DNA from: Spirochaetia bacterium
Lineage (GTDB): Bacteria; Spirochaetota; Spirochaetia; CADAEX01
DNA: 64,000 nucleotides
Assembly: GCA_017446885.1 (NCBI GenBank)
Contig: JAFSOR010000009.1
Location: 38,159-102,158, forward strand
Direction of reading: 5' to 3'
Every line of letters starts with the position of its first letter. Position 1 is the first letter of the stretch. Below the pieces are notes generated by a model. The model was not told the DNA's origin, did no database searches, and saw only the letters and a list, made by a program, of their open reading frames with translations. This document shows positions 1 to 9,807 of the stretch, in pieces. A program made the position numbers and the translations under genes.

Positions 1-2337
1 TATTCCGGCTACAGCACCCCATATTACCAGTACGACGACGGAAGCCTGGATGACCACTGGAACAAAGGCTATTTCGGCAGCTCCGAGTTCCCGTTCCGGT
101 TCGGTGCAGAGCTGAACACAGGCATTGACTTTAAATATTTCAAGTCCACACTCTCGTTCGACATCTATTCCGACCCATACCTGCTGCGCGATTTCGAGAA
201 CCGCAGCGAGAACATGAACTGGGGCAAGATACTGGGCATGGAGGATGACATAGAGGAAGAGGAAGATGAATACACCGGTGTCCGCGACCGTCTATACTGG
301 CTCTTGCATACCGAATTTGACCCCACATTCAAGATTTTCGGCAACTACTTTGACCTGCAGGTTACCAAGCTGGACTTCTACATGAACTGGAAGAACAAGG
401 ATAGGGATATAACTGGCTTCAAAGGCCTTGACCCATCCTCTGAATATTATATCGACCAAGGCAATGCGACAGACTACTTCTTCCCCGAGTCCACTTTCTA
501 TTATCCCGAGAACTATGTGCTCCCGGACCTTGCAGTAAAGATAGACGGCACCATATTTGACCGCACTTTCAACAGCAGCACTGCCAGGAAATCCAAACAG
601 CAGCGACGCCAGAAGGAGCTTGAAGAAAGGCAGAAGGCAAAAGAGGCCGAAGAGTCGGAAGAGACCGAGGAGGAAATAGCCAGGAGGAAACAGCTGGCAG
701 AACAGCTTAAAGCCAAGGTTCAGTCTCCGTTCGAAGAAGAGAAGAAAGAAGAGAAAGAGGAAATCTGGGGACTTAGGGCTCCTGATGATGTTGAAGACAT
801 CCCTATAACCCTGTATTCGGACCGCAACTTCTTTGAGCACAACCTGGGATATCTTATAACTCCTAACTTCATCATAGATAACCGTCTTAAGGATGCCGAT
901 GTCCTTGTCCCAAGCGATGTGGATTTTGACCGCACCTATTCTGTAATGCGTACATACGGCGACGGCAAGCTTATGTATAGGGCAGGAATCCTGAACACTC
1001 TGTTCACTATAGACGAAGACCTTATATTCAGCGGCGAGTACCGTAAGCATGCCGACCGCGACGAGTCCCTGACCGACAACGAGTGGGATAATCTTAGATT
1101 CCAGGATTACACCTCATCCAGCTACCAGATAGAGAACGACCTGAGACTTAAGACTATGCCTTTGTTCATGTTCGACCGGATTTCAGAGAGCTATCTTTCT
1201 TATCAGGTGGACACAATACTGTTCAAGAAATCCTTTGACTACATTGATGATAATGACGACCCGGTATATACCGAGGATGTGTTCGAGTGGGAAAAGGAGT
1301 ACTTCAAGAAGCATGAGTCTGAGCTTATGTTAAGCTATCTTTCAGGCTGGCGGCAGTTCCAGACAGCCCGTTTCAAGACTGTTATGGAACCGCTTAACCG
1401 CGAGTTCGAGAACGAGGAGATATTCCGCACAGGACCTTTGACATCTTCCATGTTCTTCAAGATGAAAGAGAATGATGATGGAGATGTGTTCTACGACCCG
1501 CTCAAGTTCACCGAACGGCTTGAATATGGCGACAGCTATCTCCAGGGAATCTACCGTCAGAACCTGCAGCACAACTATGCCCAGGATTACGAGCTTGAGG
1601 GCAAGATAAGCTTCTTCGAGGACAATCTCTATTTCAAGCAGAGCTATATGTACAATATCTACGAGGAACATCATCAGGAGGCGATATCAACCCTGAACAT
1701 ATGGTACCTTAACCTGATGTACAAGGCCGAGTGGATGCGCCCATATTACTACGAGGAAGGTGTGGGCTGGCTGCAGGAGGATGACGAGGATTTTGTGCCG
1801 TCCAAGTTTGTGGCGACATTCAATTTCTCCAAGTACGGAAAACCTTTCTGGCGCAACAGAATAAGGTATAAGACCGAGGTGAACATAGGGTACAATATGG
1901 ACCTGCAGAGGTTCACCGACAACGCACTTACAGCAAGTTTCGGCTTCCATGCCAATGTCTACAGGCTGTTTGACATCTCGTTCAAGACCACATCGGAGAA
2001 CAACAACACTTACCGTTACTCAAAGGAAAAGAGCTCCAAAGTGGGCGAGGAATACATAAATCCGTTCACAGACCTGTGGAAATCCTTCTCCTTCTGGGAT
2101 AAAGACAAGCGGTACGAGTCGGGTTTCAAGCTCAAGAGCCTGGAGACCAAGCTGGTGCACCACCTTGGAGACTGGGATCTTTCATATACATACAAAGGAT
2201 ATCCGGAGCTCGATTCGTCGGGACAGAGGCCGGAATGGGACTGGAAGTCGGAGTTCTGCATACTGGTTCAGTGGAATCCTATACCTGAGCTCAAGACACA
2301 GGTCAGAAAGAACAAGGAAGACAGGTATTCGATGTGA
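1..2337 (+). CDS. lptD: LptD-like outer membrane beta-barrel protein (3' part; 5' end outside window)
   Basis: The frame is open from base 1, so the gene starts upstream of the window; 778 codons are visible. The protein is rich in Tyr, Phe, Trp, Asp and Asn with alternating hydrophobic and polar residues, as in transmembrane beta-barrels. It matches my recollection of the treponemal LptD/OstA-like family, which in lipopolysaccharide-making bacteria inserts LPS into the outer membrane. Treponemes generally lack classical LPS, so the cargo here is unknown. A strongly charged Lys/Glu/Arg stretch of about 65 residues (roughly residues 195-260 of the visible part) interrupts the barrel-like sequence. 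argS follows 56 bases downstream. A different large barrel family cannot be excluded. Confidence 0.6.
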   Translation, partial: YSGYSTPYYQYDDGSLDDHWNKGYFGSSEFPFRFGAELNTGIDFKYFKSTLSFDIYSDPYLLRDFENRSENMNWGKILGMEDDIEEEEDEYTGVRDRLYWLLHTEFDPTFKIFGNYFDLQVTKLDFYMNWKNKDRDITGFKGLDPSSEYYIDQGNATDYFFPESTFYYPENYVLPDLAVKIDGTIFDRTFNSSTARKSKQQRRQKELEERQKAKEAEESEETEEEIARRKQLAEQLKAKVQSPFEEEKKEEKEEIWGLRAPDDVEDIPITLYSDRNFFEHNLGYLITPNFIIDNRLKDADVLVPSDVDFDRTYSVMRTYGDGKLMYRAGILNTLFTIDEDLIFSGEYRKHADRDESLTDNEWDNLRFQDYTSSSYQIENDLRLKTMPLFMFDRISESYLSYQVDTILFKKSFDYIDDNDDPVYTEDVFEWEKEYFKKHESELMLSYLSGWRQFQTARFKTVMEPLNREFENEEIFRTGPLTSSMFFKMKENDDGDVFYDPLKFTERLEYGDSYLQGIYRQNLQHNYAQDYELEGKISFFEDNLYFKQSYMYNIYEEHHQEAISTLNIWYLNLMYKAEWMRPYYYEEGVGWLQEDDEDFVPSKFVATFNFSKYGKPFWRNRIRYKTEVNIGYNMDLQRFTDNALTASFGFHANVYRLFDISFKTTSENNNTYRYSKEKSSKVGEEYINPFTDLWKSFSFWDKDKRYESGFKLKSLETKLVHHLGDWDLSYTYKGYPELDSSGQRPEWDWKSEFCILVQWNPIPELKTQVRKNKEDRYSM

Positions 2338-2393
2338 TGAGTCATTCTGCCAAATGCTTGCATATATGAATATTTTAGAATAAGGTTAGGAAT

Positions 2394-4130
2394 ATGATTG
2401 ATACAGGAAAACAGTTAGTAAATATAGTATACGATGCCCTTGCAGCAGTGTTCAAAGCCTCTGGGGCCGATGTTGATTTTACCCCCGATTCCATTATCCC
2501 GGGAATTCCACCCAAGCCGGAGCTTGGAGATGTGGCTTTTCCTATGTTTGCCTATGCCAAGAAGCTACGCCAGGCACCACCCAAGATAGCCTCTGATGTT
2601 GCAACCCATATCCAGGGTGTTCCGGGGCTCCAGGTGCTTACAGCAGGCCCATACGTCAACTTTAAGATAGACCGCAAGGCTGTAGCAGAAAAGACCCTGA
2701 CTGCAGTGCTGGAACAGGGCGACACCTATGGCCGCACCGACAGCCTCAAGGGCAAGCGTATTATGGTCGAATTCTCGTGCCCTAACACAAACAAGCCACT
2801 CCACCTGGGGCACCTTAGGAACGACTCCTACGGCGAGAGCGTATCCCGTATCTTTGCGGCCAACGGCGCCGAGGTCAAGAAAGTGAACCTTATAAACGAC
2901 CGGGGCATACATATCTGCAAATCCATGGCTGCCTACCAGAAGTTCGGCGCCGGCACCACCCCTGAGTCAGAAAAAATCAAAGGCGACCACTTTGTTGGCG
3001 ACTACTATGTAAAGTACAACACATGGTCCCAGACCGACGAGTCTGCCGAGCCTATAGCCCGGGACATGCTGGTAAAGTGGGAATCTGGAGACAGCGCCAC
3101 AGTAGAGCTTTGGAAGCTTATGAACAAGTGGACAATAGACGGCATCTTCCAGACCTACAATAAGACAGGCATATCTTTCGACAAGATTTACTACGAGAGC
3201 CAGACTTACAAGCTGGGCAAGGATATTATCATGGAAGGGCTTGAGAAAGGGCTTTTCTATAAGAACGAGAAGGGGGCTGTCTGCATAGACCTTTCCGAGA
3301 TTAACCTGGATACCAAGGTGCTGCTCCGCGGCGACGGCACATCGGTCTATATAACTCAGGATATCGGCACTGCCATCTCGCGTCATAAGGACTGGCCGTT
3401 TGATGCCCTGTTCTATGTGGTGGGCTCGGAGCAGCAATACCACTTCAAGGTGCTTTTCTACGTGCTCCAGAAGCTGGGCTTCGACTGGGCCAAAGACCTG
3501 CATCACCTTTCCTACGGTATGGTGAACCTGCCAGAGGGCAAGATGAAGTCCAGGGAAGGGAAGGTGGTTGATGCCGACGACCTTATCGAAGAGCTTGAGA
3601 ATATGGCCAAAGAAGAGATTATAGCCAAAGGAAGGGAATCTGAGATTCAGGATGTGGACAAAGCCGCAGAATCCATAGCTCTGGGCGCCCTTAATTATTT
3701 CCTCCTTTCCACAATCCCTACCAAGGATATGGTGTTCAACCCAAAAGAATCGCTCTCTTTCAACGGCAACACAGGACCGTACCTGCAGTATACAGGCGCC
3801 CGTATATGCACCATGCTGGGCAAGTACGAAGGCTCTACCGAGGCGGTGGACTACAGCCTTGCCACCAGCGATGATGAGTGGGAGATAATCAAGCTTATAG
3901 GTAACTTCGGCGAGACTGTAAAGCAGGCTGGTGCAGAGTACAACCCTATGCTTATAGCAGTGTATCTCTACAACCTGGCAAAGCACTACAGCAAGTACTA
4001 TCATGACTGCCCAATCTTAAAAAGCGAGCCAGATGTGGCCAAGGCCCGTGTAGTGCTGTCAAAGGCTGTGCTACAGGTGCTTAAGAATGGCTTTGCCTTA
4101 ATAGGCATACCATTCCTTGAGGCAATGTAA
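2394..4130 (+). CDS. argS: arginyl-tRNA synthetase
   Basis: Class I synthetase that charges tRNA-Arg with arginine in the cytoplasm. The 578-residue length is normal for the family. The N-terminal ArgRS additional domain (about 1-90) is followed by the Rossmann catalytic core, with the HIGH signature seen as HLGH in NKPLHLGHLRND and the KMSKS-type loop as KMKSREG. The C-terminal part is the helical DALR anticodon-binding domain. The start ATG follows AAGG and AGGA Shine-Dalgarno-like bases. The gene ends 3 bases before the convergent thioesterase gene, with no visible terminator between them. Confidence 0.95.
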   Translation: MIDTGKQLVNIVYDALAAVFKASGADVDFTPDSIIPGIPPKPELGDVAFPMFAYAKKLRQAPPKIASDVATHIQGVPGLQVLTAGPYVNFKIDRKAVAEKTLTAVLEQGDTYGRTDSLKGKRIMVEFSCPNTNKPLHLGHLRNDSYGESVSRIFAANGAEVKKVNLINDRGIHICKSMAAYQKFGAGTTPESEKIKGDHFVGDYYVKYNTWSQTDESAEPIARDMLVKWESGDSATVELWKLMNKWTIDGIFQTYNKTGISFDKIYYESQTYKLGKDIIMEGLEKGLFYKNEKGAVCIDLSEINLDTKVLLRGDGTSVYITQDIGTAISRHKDWPFDALFYVVGSEQQYHFKVLFYVLQKLGFDWAKDLHHLSYGMVNLPEGKMKSREGKVVDADDLIEELENMAKEEIIAKGRESEIQDVDKAAESIALGALNYFLLSTIPTKDMVFNPKESLSFNGNTGPYLQYTGARICTMLGKYEGSTEAVDYSLATSDDEWEIIKLIGNFGETVKQAGAEYNPMLIAVYLYNLAKHYSKYYHDCPILKSEPDVAKARVVLSKAVLQVLKNGFALIGIPFLEAM

Positions 4131-4133
4131 GGG

Positions 4134-4487
4134 TCAGCGTATCTGGGTTTTCTTCCCGTCTTCTCCAACTGCTGTGAAAGTTATGGTGGTGGAGAAAACT
4201 GGTTTCTTATTCTCTTCTTTATTATCCAGGATGTAGACATCACAGCGGTAGGTGACACTGGTTTTGCCTACTTTTTCCTGCTGTGTGTCGAACCTGAGTA
4301 TGGAGCCGTCGGGGATGCCACGGTTGAATGTTGTCTCTCCCATGGCTCTTGTAACTAATTTCTTTCCTGGGAAATCTATGGCTGCTGCAATCCAGCAGAA
4401 TTCATCTATCCAGCGGAGCATCTGCCCGCCGAAAAGGTGTCCGTGTTGGTTTAAATATTCTGGTCGTACAATCACATAGTTATCCAT
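4134..4487 (-). CDS. acyl-CoA thioesterase, YciA-like hotdog fold
   Basis: A 117-residue single hotdog-domain protein. The N-terminal segment NQHGHLFGGQMLRWIDE is the typical acyl-CoA hydrolase start, with the catalytic Asp in the WIDE helix. It probably hydrolyses acyl-CoA esters in the cytoplasm; chain length cannot be read from sequence. A Shine-Dalgarno GGGAG lies just before the ATG. It is the last gene of a three-gene minus-strand operon after the MBL hydrolase (10-base gap) and the glycerophosphodiesterase, which suggests lipid or coenzyme A turnover. Confidence 0.85.
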   Translation of the reverse strand: MDNYVIVRPEYLNQHGHLFGGQMLRWIDEFCWIAAAIDFPGKKLVTRAMGETTFNRGIPDGSILRFDTQQEKVGKTSVTYRCDVYILDNKEENKKPVFSTTITFTAVGEDGKKTQIR

Positions 4488-4497
4488 AGTATCTCCC

Positions 4498-5265
4498 TTA
4501 GATTATGATCCTGAGGCCATCATAAGCCGGCTCTATCCCTGCAGGCAGCTCTGAAAGCAGCTTTGCGTGGTCTATGTCGTGGCACATGTGGGTAAAGTAG
4601 GTGCGCTCTGCCCCTATCTTCTTTGCTAAAGCCAGGGCCTTTTCCACTGTCAGGTGGGTAGGGTGGTCCTTGTACTTAAGGGCATCCAGCACCAGAACTT
4701 TAAGACCGTTCAGAAGATGCATAGAAGACTTCGGGATATAGCTGCAGTCTGTAAGGTATGCGAAATCACCTATCCTGTAACCGAATGTCTCAAGCTTTCC
4801 ATGCAGCATAGGGACAGGAATTACCTCAAGCTTTCCCCCATCTTTAGTAGGAATATAGAAAGGCCCTTCCACAGGATTCAGCTGAATATGGGGTTTGCCG
4901 CCACCCATCTGGGTCACGTTGAAGATATAGTCAAAGCGCTTGCGTATTATGCCTACCACTTTGGTGCTGCCATAGACTGGCATAGGACTATTGAATGTCA
5001 TAGGACGGATATCATCCAGGCCGTGCAGGTGGTCGGCATGGGTGTGGGTAATAAGCACGGCATCGGCAGTAGAAAGCTTTTCCCGCAGCATCTGAATCCG
5101 GAACTCAGGGGTCATATCTATGATTATGTCAGCCCCCTCGGCACGTACATATACCGAGCAGCGGGTCCGGTTGTTCCTGGGGTCAGCCGATGTACATACA
5201 GGGCAGTCGCAGCCTATGACCGGGATGCCGTGGGATGTCCCTGTCCCTAAGAATATTACTTCCAT
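4498..5265 (-). CDS. MBL-fold metallohydrolase, PhnP-like
   Basis: A 255-residue metallo-beta-lactamase-fold protein. The metal site HTHADH is at residues 74-79, with a downstream His in MLHGKLE and a C-terminal THMCHD. The N-terminal cysteines in GCDCPVC (about 18-24) are a feature of the PhnP-like subgroup and may hold a structural zinc. PhnP acts on cyclic phosphodiesters; many relatives are of unknown substrate. It lies between a glycerophosphodiesterase and a thioesterase with gaps of 8 and 10 bases, so the three are probably co-transcribed from the promoter near 6061-6089. Confidence 0.85.
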   Translation of the reverse strand: MEVIFLGTGTSHGIPVIGCDCPVCTSADPRNNRTRCSVYVRAEGADIIIDMTPEFRIQMLREKLSTADAVLITHTHADHLHGLDDIRPMTFNSPMPVYGSTKVVGIIRKRFDYIFNVTQMGGGKPHIQLNPVEGPFYIPTKDGGKLEVIPVPMLHGKLETFGYRIGDFAYLTDCSYIPKSSMHLLNGLKVLVLDALKYKDHPTHLTVEKALALAKKIGAERTYFTHMCHDIDHAKLLSELPAGIEPAYDGLRIII

Positions 5266-5273
5266 TTCCTGCC

Positions 5274-6023
5274 TTATTTTCCGCTGCAGTAATAGTCGGC
5301 GATATTGGTGAATATATCGGTTACACCCAGCTTCTCAAGGGCAGCAAAATCGTAGTGCTTGCATGGCTCCTTGCCAGGATAGAATATCTCTTCCTCGTTC
5401 CAGACACGGATAGGAAGGTCTGTTTTCTCCCTGATATTTGGAACATCCAGCATCTCCACATATGGATGGAGCGCATTCACTGGATACTTCTGAGAGAACT
5501 CAAGGCACAGTCTCTCGGAGTCGTAGAGGATTCCGGCGTTCACATACGGATATTTCTGCTTAATAAGTACAATTGAGTCGGGGTTGAATGAGGAATATAC
5601 AATGTACTTGTCCAATCCCCATTCCTTGACCAGTGCCACAATCATATCCTCGATTCCCTCATAGCGCACTTCGCTGGTCTTAAGCTCTATGTTTATAAGA
5701 AGTCCTTTTGCAAGGCACACAGGCTTAAGGAGTGTGAATACCTCTTCTATGGTCGGCACCTGGGTATACTGCGGAACTCCGTTTACAGGATGGGTCTCTA
5801 TCTTAAGGGCTTTGATTTCTTCCAGTGTAAAGTCCTTTACCCAGCCTGTGCCGTTTGTGGTCCTGTCCACTTTCTCGTCATGGATAACCACCATCTTGCG
5901 GTCTTTTGTAAGCTGGATATCAAGCTCGATTCCTGTTACAGGCAGCTTGCTTGCAGCCTCGAATGACTGCAGTGTATTCTCTGGCCAGGTATAACAACAC
6001 CCTCTATGGGCCCAAATTTTCAT
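5274..6023 (-). CDS. ugpQ: glycerophosphodiester phosphodiesterase
   Basis: Hydrolyses deacylated phospholipids such as glycerophosphocholine to glycerol 3-phosphate and an alcohol. The 249-residue protein has the GDPD signature: AHRG at residues 5-8, PENT soon after, and GIELDIQLTKD with metal-binding Glu and Asp. There is no signal peptide, so it is cytoplasmic. An ATG 12 bases upstream would give four extra residues, but that codon itself lies in the Shine-Dalgarno GGAGG, which is 5 bases before the ATG chosen here. First gene of a lipid-related operon. Confidence 0.9.
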   Translation of the reverse strand: MKIWAHRGCCYTWPENTLQSFEAASKLPVTGIELDIQLTKDRKMVVIHDEKVDRTTNGTGWVKDFTLEEIKALKIETHPVNGVPQYTQVPTIEEVFTLLKPVCLAKGLLINIELKTSEVRYEGIEDMIVALVKEWGLDKYIVYSSFNPDSIVLIKQKYPYVNAGILYDSERLCLEFSQKYPVNALHPYVEMLDVPNIREKTDLPIRVWNEEEIFYPGKEPCKHYDFAALEKLGVTDIFTNIADYYCSGK

Positions 6024-6060
6024 AAAAGCCTCCATGTTTGAGTTTTAATAACTATAGCAA

Positions 6061-6089
6061 ATTATAGCACGGATTTTTCCTGTTGTCAT
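6061..6089 (-). promoter_or_regulatory. sigma-70 promoter for the ugpQ operon
   Basis: On the minus strand: -35 ATGACA (6089-6084), a spacer of exactly 17 bases, and -10 TATAAT (6066-6061). It reads into the glycerophosphodiesterase, MBL and thioesterase genes and leaves a leader of about 30 bases containing GGAGG. Confidence 0.75.
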
Positions 6090-6099
6090 TACAGGAATT

Positions 6100-7146
6100 T
6101 CATTCTGAAAAAAGGATTATGTCGTCTGGCGATACAGTAAGGCTGCATTCTGCCATATCCATATGGAAAGGGTAGGTGTCGTAGACTGTCAGCAGTCCCA
6201 TAGGAGTCTGCACAGTGCAGGTGTAGAATCTTCCATAAAATATGCGGTCTACAATTCTGCCCTTTATGATATTATCTTCTGTCCCATTTGCAGCTGTACA
6301 GCATTCAGGGCGGAAGAACAGGGTCACCCTATCCCCGGCAGAGTACTTGTAAGATCTGTTCTGCACCTTGAATATCTGCCCTTGGGTACAGCGTACTTCC
6401 ACCAGGTCTCCTGCAGATGATACAGTGCCTTCAATTATGTTGGACTGCCCTACAAACTTAGCTGTGTAGAGGGTCTTGGGCTTAAAGTATATTTCCTGCG
6501 GCGTGCCGGTGCATTCTATGTTACCGCGGCGGAAAACCGAGATACGGTCCGATATGGTCATGGCCTCCTCCTGGTCGTGGGTAACATATATGGTTGTAAG
6601 CTTGTTTTTTCTATGGGTTTCCACTATCTGTGCCTTAAGGGATGCCTTAAGCTTCTCGTCCGCAGCACTTAAGGGCTCGTCCAGGAGCAGCAGGGCAGGG
6701 TTTACTGCAATAGCACGGGCCAGGGCAATGCGCTGTTTCTCGCCACCCGATAGTGTTTCTATCTTGCGTTTCTCGTAGCCTGGAAGCTCCACAGCCTCTA
6801 AAAGCTCCTTGGTCCTGGTCTTTATCTTGTCCTTAGGCCAGTGCTGTGTCTCGGGACCGTAGGCAATATTCTTTTCTACATTCATATTGGGAAACAGGGC
6901 ATAGTCCTGGAATACTATGGATATGCTGCGTTTTTCAGGCGGCAGGTCGGTTATATCTTTTCCATCCAGGTAGATGCGCCCTGAATCGGGGGTGTTGAAC
7001 CCTGCTATAATGCGGAGCAGAGTGGTCTTGCCACAGCCAGAAGGACCTAAGAATGTGTGGAATTCCCCCTGCTTAAGCTCCAGGTCTGCATTAAGAGTGA
7101 ACTTGCCAGGATAGCTTATTTTTATGTTCTCAAGTTTCAGTTTCAT
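6100..7146 (-). CDS. thiQ: thiamine ABC transporter, ATP-binding protein
   Basis: ATPase subunit of an importer. Walker A GPSGCGKTT is near residues 34-42, the ABC signature is LSGGEKQRIALARA, Walker B is LLLLDEPLSA, and the H-loop is TIYVTHD. At 348 residues it is longer than enterobacterial ThiQ (about 230) because it carries a C-terminal TOBE-like regulatory domain of the PotA/FbpC type. The thiamine assignment comes from the operon: it overlaps the permease gene by 4 bases (ATGA), and the operon starts with a TPP riboswitch and a thiamine-binding protein. Confidence 0.88.
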   Translation of the reverse strand: MKLKLENIKISYPGKFTLNADLELKQGEFHTFLGPSGCGKTTLLRIIAGFNTPDSGRIYLDGKDITDLPPEKRSISIVFQDYALFPNMNVEKNIAYGPETQHWPKDKIKTRTKELLEAVELPGYEKRKIETLSGGEKQRIALARAIAVNPALLLLDEPLSAADEKLKASLKAQIVETHRKNKLTTIYVTHDQEEAMTISDRISVFRRGNIECTGTPQEIYFKPKTLYTAKFVGQSNIIEGTVSSAGDLVEVRCTQGQIFKVQNRSYKYSAGDRVTLFFRPECCTAANGTEDNIIKGRIVDRIFYGRFYTCTVQTPMGLLTVYDTYPFHMDMAECSLTVSPDDIILFSE

Positions 7147-8771
7147 AGGCTTACCTCTCCAAGGCGGTCAATAGCATAGAAAGCTGCTATGCAGATTAAG
7201 AGCAGCACAGTTCCCATGGCGCAGGCCTGGTAGAACCGGTAGGCTCCTATAAGACGGTATATTGCGACAGGCATGGTGGTAAAGCCTTCGGGCGACAGCA
7301 TAAGGGCGCCATTAACCTCGCCGGCCGATACTGCAAATGCAAATATACCGGCTGTGAATATGCCGTTTTTTATCATAGGGAGCTTTACTGTCCATAGAAT
7401 TCTAAGAGGTCTTGCACCCAGGCTCTGGGCACACTCTATGCATCTTCTGTTTATCCTGCTGTAGAACAGGGATACAGCTTTTATGGTAAAAGGGAGGACA
7501 GCTGCTGTATGCACAGCCACAAGAAGTATTTTGCCGTTGGGTCTGAAACCCAGCTTTGAGATAGTAAGCAGATATCCTAATCCCAGCAGTATGGAAGAGA
7601 TAGCCAGGGAAGCAAAAAAGAATATCTGCACCAGAAAGGAGCCTTTAGGCCACCTGGATATGACTGCTGCAATGACCAGCGACAGCAGGACAGCACATAT
7701 TACGGTAGATACTGCTATAAAGACTGTGTTAAGCACAGGGCGGTACATCACAGGCTGGGCAAAAGATGTGTACCAGTTCAAGGTAAATCCTCCACTTAAG
7801 CCCCATCTTCCATTGCCGGTGAACGAATTGAACGCTATGGTCACCATAGGAAGTGCCACGTATAGAAGAAGGAAGAGCACATAGAGCAGGGCAGGAATGC
7901 TGTGTGCCATAGAAAGCGATTTAAGCGGCACTTCCTCATTCCTGCCTGCAGAACCTGAATATCTTTGCTCCCTATGCCCGGCTGCTGTGTAGATAGATAT
8001 GAATACCAGTGCGAACAATGTCTCAAGGCCGCCCAGGGCGCAGGCTTTGGCAATATGCGAAGTAGTGCGGGCCAGCTTGTATATCTCAACCTCCATGGTG
8101 GAGTACTGGGGGCCGCCTCCAAGCACCAGCACTATGGAAAAGCTCATGAAACACTCTACAAATATCAGGGCGCAGGAGGCAACTACGGCGCTTGTTATCC
8201 AGGGCAGTGTAACAGTGTAGAACAGCCGCACTTTGCCGGCCCCCAGGCTGCGCCCTGCCTCGTACAGCGATTTAGGTATCTTTTCCCACACCGGGTATAC
8301 AAACCTGATGAACAGGGGAATGTTGTAGAAGGTGTGGGCTATAAGGATGGCCTTGAGGCTGTACAGAACCTTTAGCGGCGGTTCGGCTGCCCCTGTCAGG
8401 GCCATAAGGGCACGGTTTATTATGCCGTTGTTGCCTATAAGAAGTACTATGCCCAGCACTGCCGCTATAGGGGGCAGTACAAAAGGGACGGTAATAAGGG
8501 CCTTTAGAAAGCCTTTGCCCCTGAATGTATATTTTGCCAGGATATATGCCCCCGGAAAGCCTATTGCTGCGCTTAAAAAGGTGCTGAGTGCCCCCTGTTC
8601 AAGGGAGAACAGGCATATCTTGCGGCAGTAGCTGTCACCCAGCACCGAAACCAGCCCCTCCTTGGAGAACCCTGTCATGAACACAGTTATCACCGGAACA
8701 TAGAAGAACAGGATTAAAAGCAGAAATGGAATGAGGAATAGAAAAAGAAGGGGCAGCCGGGTCTCTTTCAT
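7143..8771 (-). CDS. thiP: thiamine ABC transporter permease (fused, two domains)
   Basis: A 542-residue inner-membrane permease with about a dozen hydrophobic segments. Two binding-protein-dependent transport domains are joined in one chain, as in ThiP of E. coli (about 536 residues). Each half has an EAA-type coupling loop: in the N-half near YEAGRSLGAGKVRLF and in the C-half near IECAQSLGARPLRIL. It passes thiamine or its phosphates from ThiB into the cytoplasm using ThiQ. It overlaps both thiB (ATGA, 4 bases) and thiQ (4 bases), so translation is probably coupled. Confidence 0.9.
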   Translation of the reverse strand: MKETRLPLLFLFLIPFLLLILFFYVPVITVFMTGFSKEGLVSVLGDSYCRKICLFSLEQGALSTFLSAAIGFPGAYILAKYTFRGKGFLKALITVPFVLPPIAAVLGIVLLIGNNGIINRALMALTGAAEPPLKVLYSLKAILIAHTFYNIPLFIRFVYPVWEKIPKSLYEAGRSLGAGKVRLFYTVTLPWITSAVVASCALIFVECFMSFSIVLVLGGGPQYSTMEVEIYKLARTTSHIAKACALGGLETLFALVFISIYTAAGHREQRYSGSAGRNEEVPLKSLSMAHSIPALLYVLFLLLYVALPMVTIAFNSFTGNGRWGLSGGFTLNWYTSFAQPVMYRPVLNTVFIAVSTVICAVLLSLVIAAVISRWPKGSFLVQIFFFASLAISSILLGLGYLLTISKLGFRPNGKILLVAVHTAAVLPFTIKAVSLFYSRINRRCIECAQSLGARPLRILWTVKLPMIKNGIFTAGIFAFAVSAGEVNGALMLSPEGFTTMPVAIYRLIGAYRFYQACAMGTVLLLICIAAFYAIDRLGEVSL

Positions 8772-9793
8772 TTTGCCATGGTGCTTTTAAGCCAGCCGTC
8801 AAGCCAGCTGTCCAGATTCTTATCTATATCTTCGGCATCCAAAAGAAGCGGCTTGTCAGATACAGGGGCGCTCTTATAGGAGTCTGGCATTGGAATATCG
8901 ATTACAGGATACATCCAGTTGGTAAGCGGTATCTCGGACTGAAAATCTTCGGACAGTATAAAGTCCATGAACTTTTTGGCAGCCTCCATATGCGGTGCAC
9001 CTTTAAGTATTCCGACCCCTTCGGTCTGCATATAGTTGCCATCGTCAAAAAGGACAGTCTTTATATTGTCGATTTTATCGTATTCCACATGGTAGGCAGG
9101 GCTTGTGGTGTAGCTTATTACCATGGGTGCCTCGCCGCTTGTGAAAAGGCCATAGCCCGAACTCCATCCCTCAGATACTGTAAGGATGTTGGGCATAAGT
9201 TTTTTCCAGTACTCCTTGTAGCCTTCGCCCTTGCACTTTACAGTCCACATCAGAAAGCCAAGTCCGGGGCTTGATGTACGCGGATCCATGACTATAAGGG
9301 ATTTTTTGTACTCAGGTTTCAAAAGGTCATCCAGGCTTTTGGGCGGATTCTTTATCTTGTTGCTGTCATATACCAGGGCAAAGAAGCTGTAGTCGTAGGG
9401 AATAAGATGATATGTCTTGTCAAACAGGAGATCATCCTTTACTTTCTCTATTCCTTCGGGCTTGTAAGGGACAAGGATGTCGTTCTTGAGCACAGTGGAT
9501 AGAAGGTTGTTGTCTGCCCCGATTATTATGTCGGCAGTCTGATTTTCCTTGTTCATTATGGCCAGGTTCACAATCTCGCCGGTGCTTCCTACCTGGCGGC
9601 TTTCGATTTTTATACCATACTTTTTCTCAAAGATAGGGAATACCACAGGGGCAGGTCCCCATTCCGAAAGGAAAGAGTCGCTTGCATAAATTACAAGCTT
9701 GTCAGAATCCGATGCAGCTTTTTCCTTAGAGCCGCCGGCAAATACAGACACAGCCATGCAGAGACAAAGAACAGTTAAAAGTGATTTTTTCAT
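8768..9793 (-). CDS. thiB: thiamine ABC transporter substrate-binding protein
   Basis: A 341-residue periplasmic binding protein of the TbpA/ThiB family that captures thiamine, TMP or TPP. An N-terminal signal peptide ends near SVFA, and the mature start GGSKEK is common in treponemal exported proteins. No lipobox cysteine is seen. The family-like segments LVIYASDSFLSEWGP, ADIIIGADNNLL and PYDYSFFALVYDS are present. GGGAGG lies 5 bases before the ATG and only 4 bases after the riboswitch, so ligand-dependent masking of the ribosome site is likely. First gene of thiBPQ. Confidence 0.93.
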   Translation of the reverse strand: MKKSLLTVLCLCMAVSVFAGGSKEKAASDSDKLVIYASDSFLSEWGPAPVVFPIFEKKYGIKIESRQVGSTGEIVNLAIMNKENQTADIIIGADNNLLSTVLKNDILVPYKPEGIEKVKDDLLFDKTYHLIPYDYSFFALVYDSNKIKNPPKSLDDLLKPEYKKSLIVMDPRTSSPGLGFLMWTVKCKGEGYKEYWKKLMPNILTVSEGWSSGYGLFTSGEAPMVISYTTSPAYHVEYDKIDNIKTVLFDDGNYMQTEGVGILKGAPHMEAAKKFMDFILSEDFQSEIPLTNWMYPVIDIPMPDSYKSAPVSDKPLLLDAEDIDKNLDSWLDGWLKSTMAK

Positions 9794-9807
9794 GATACCT
9801 CCCGCAT

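Noticed and set aside
2967..4004. Long minus-strand frame of 345 codons
   Set aside because: It is the shadow of argS; no family features and no ribosome site.
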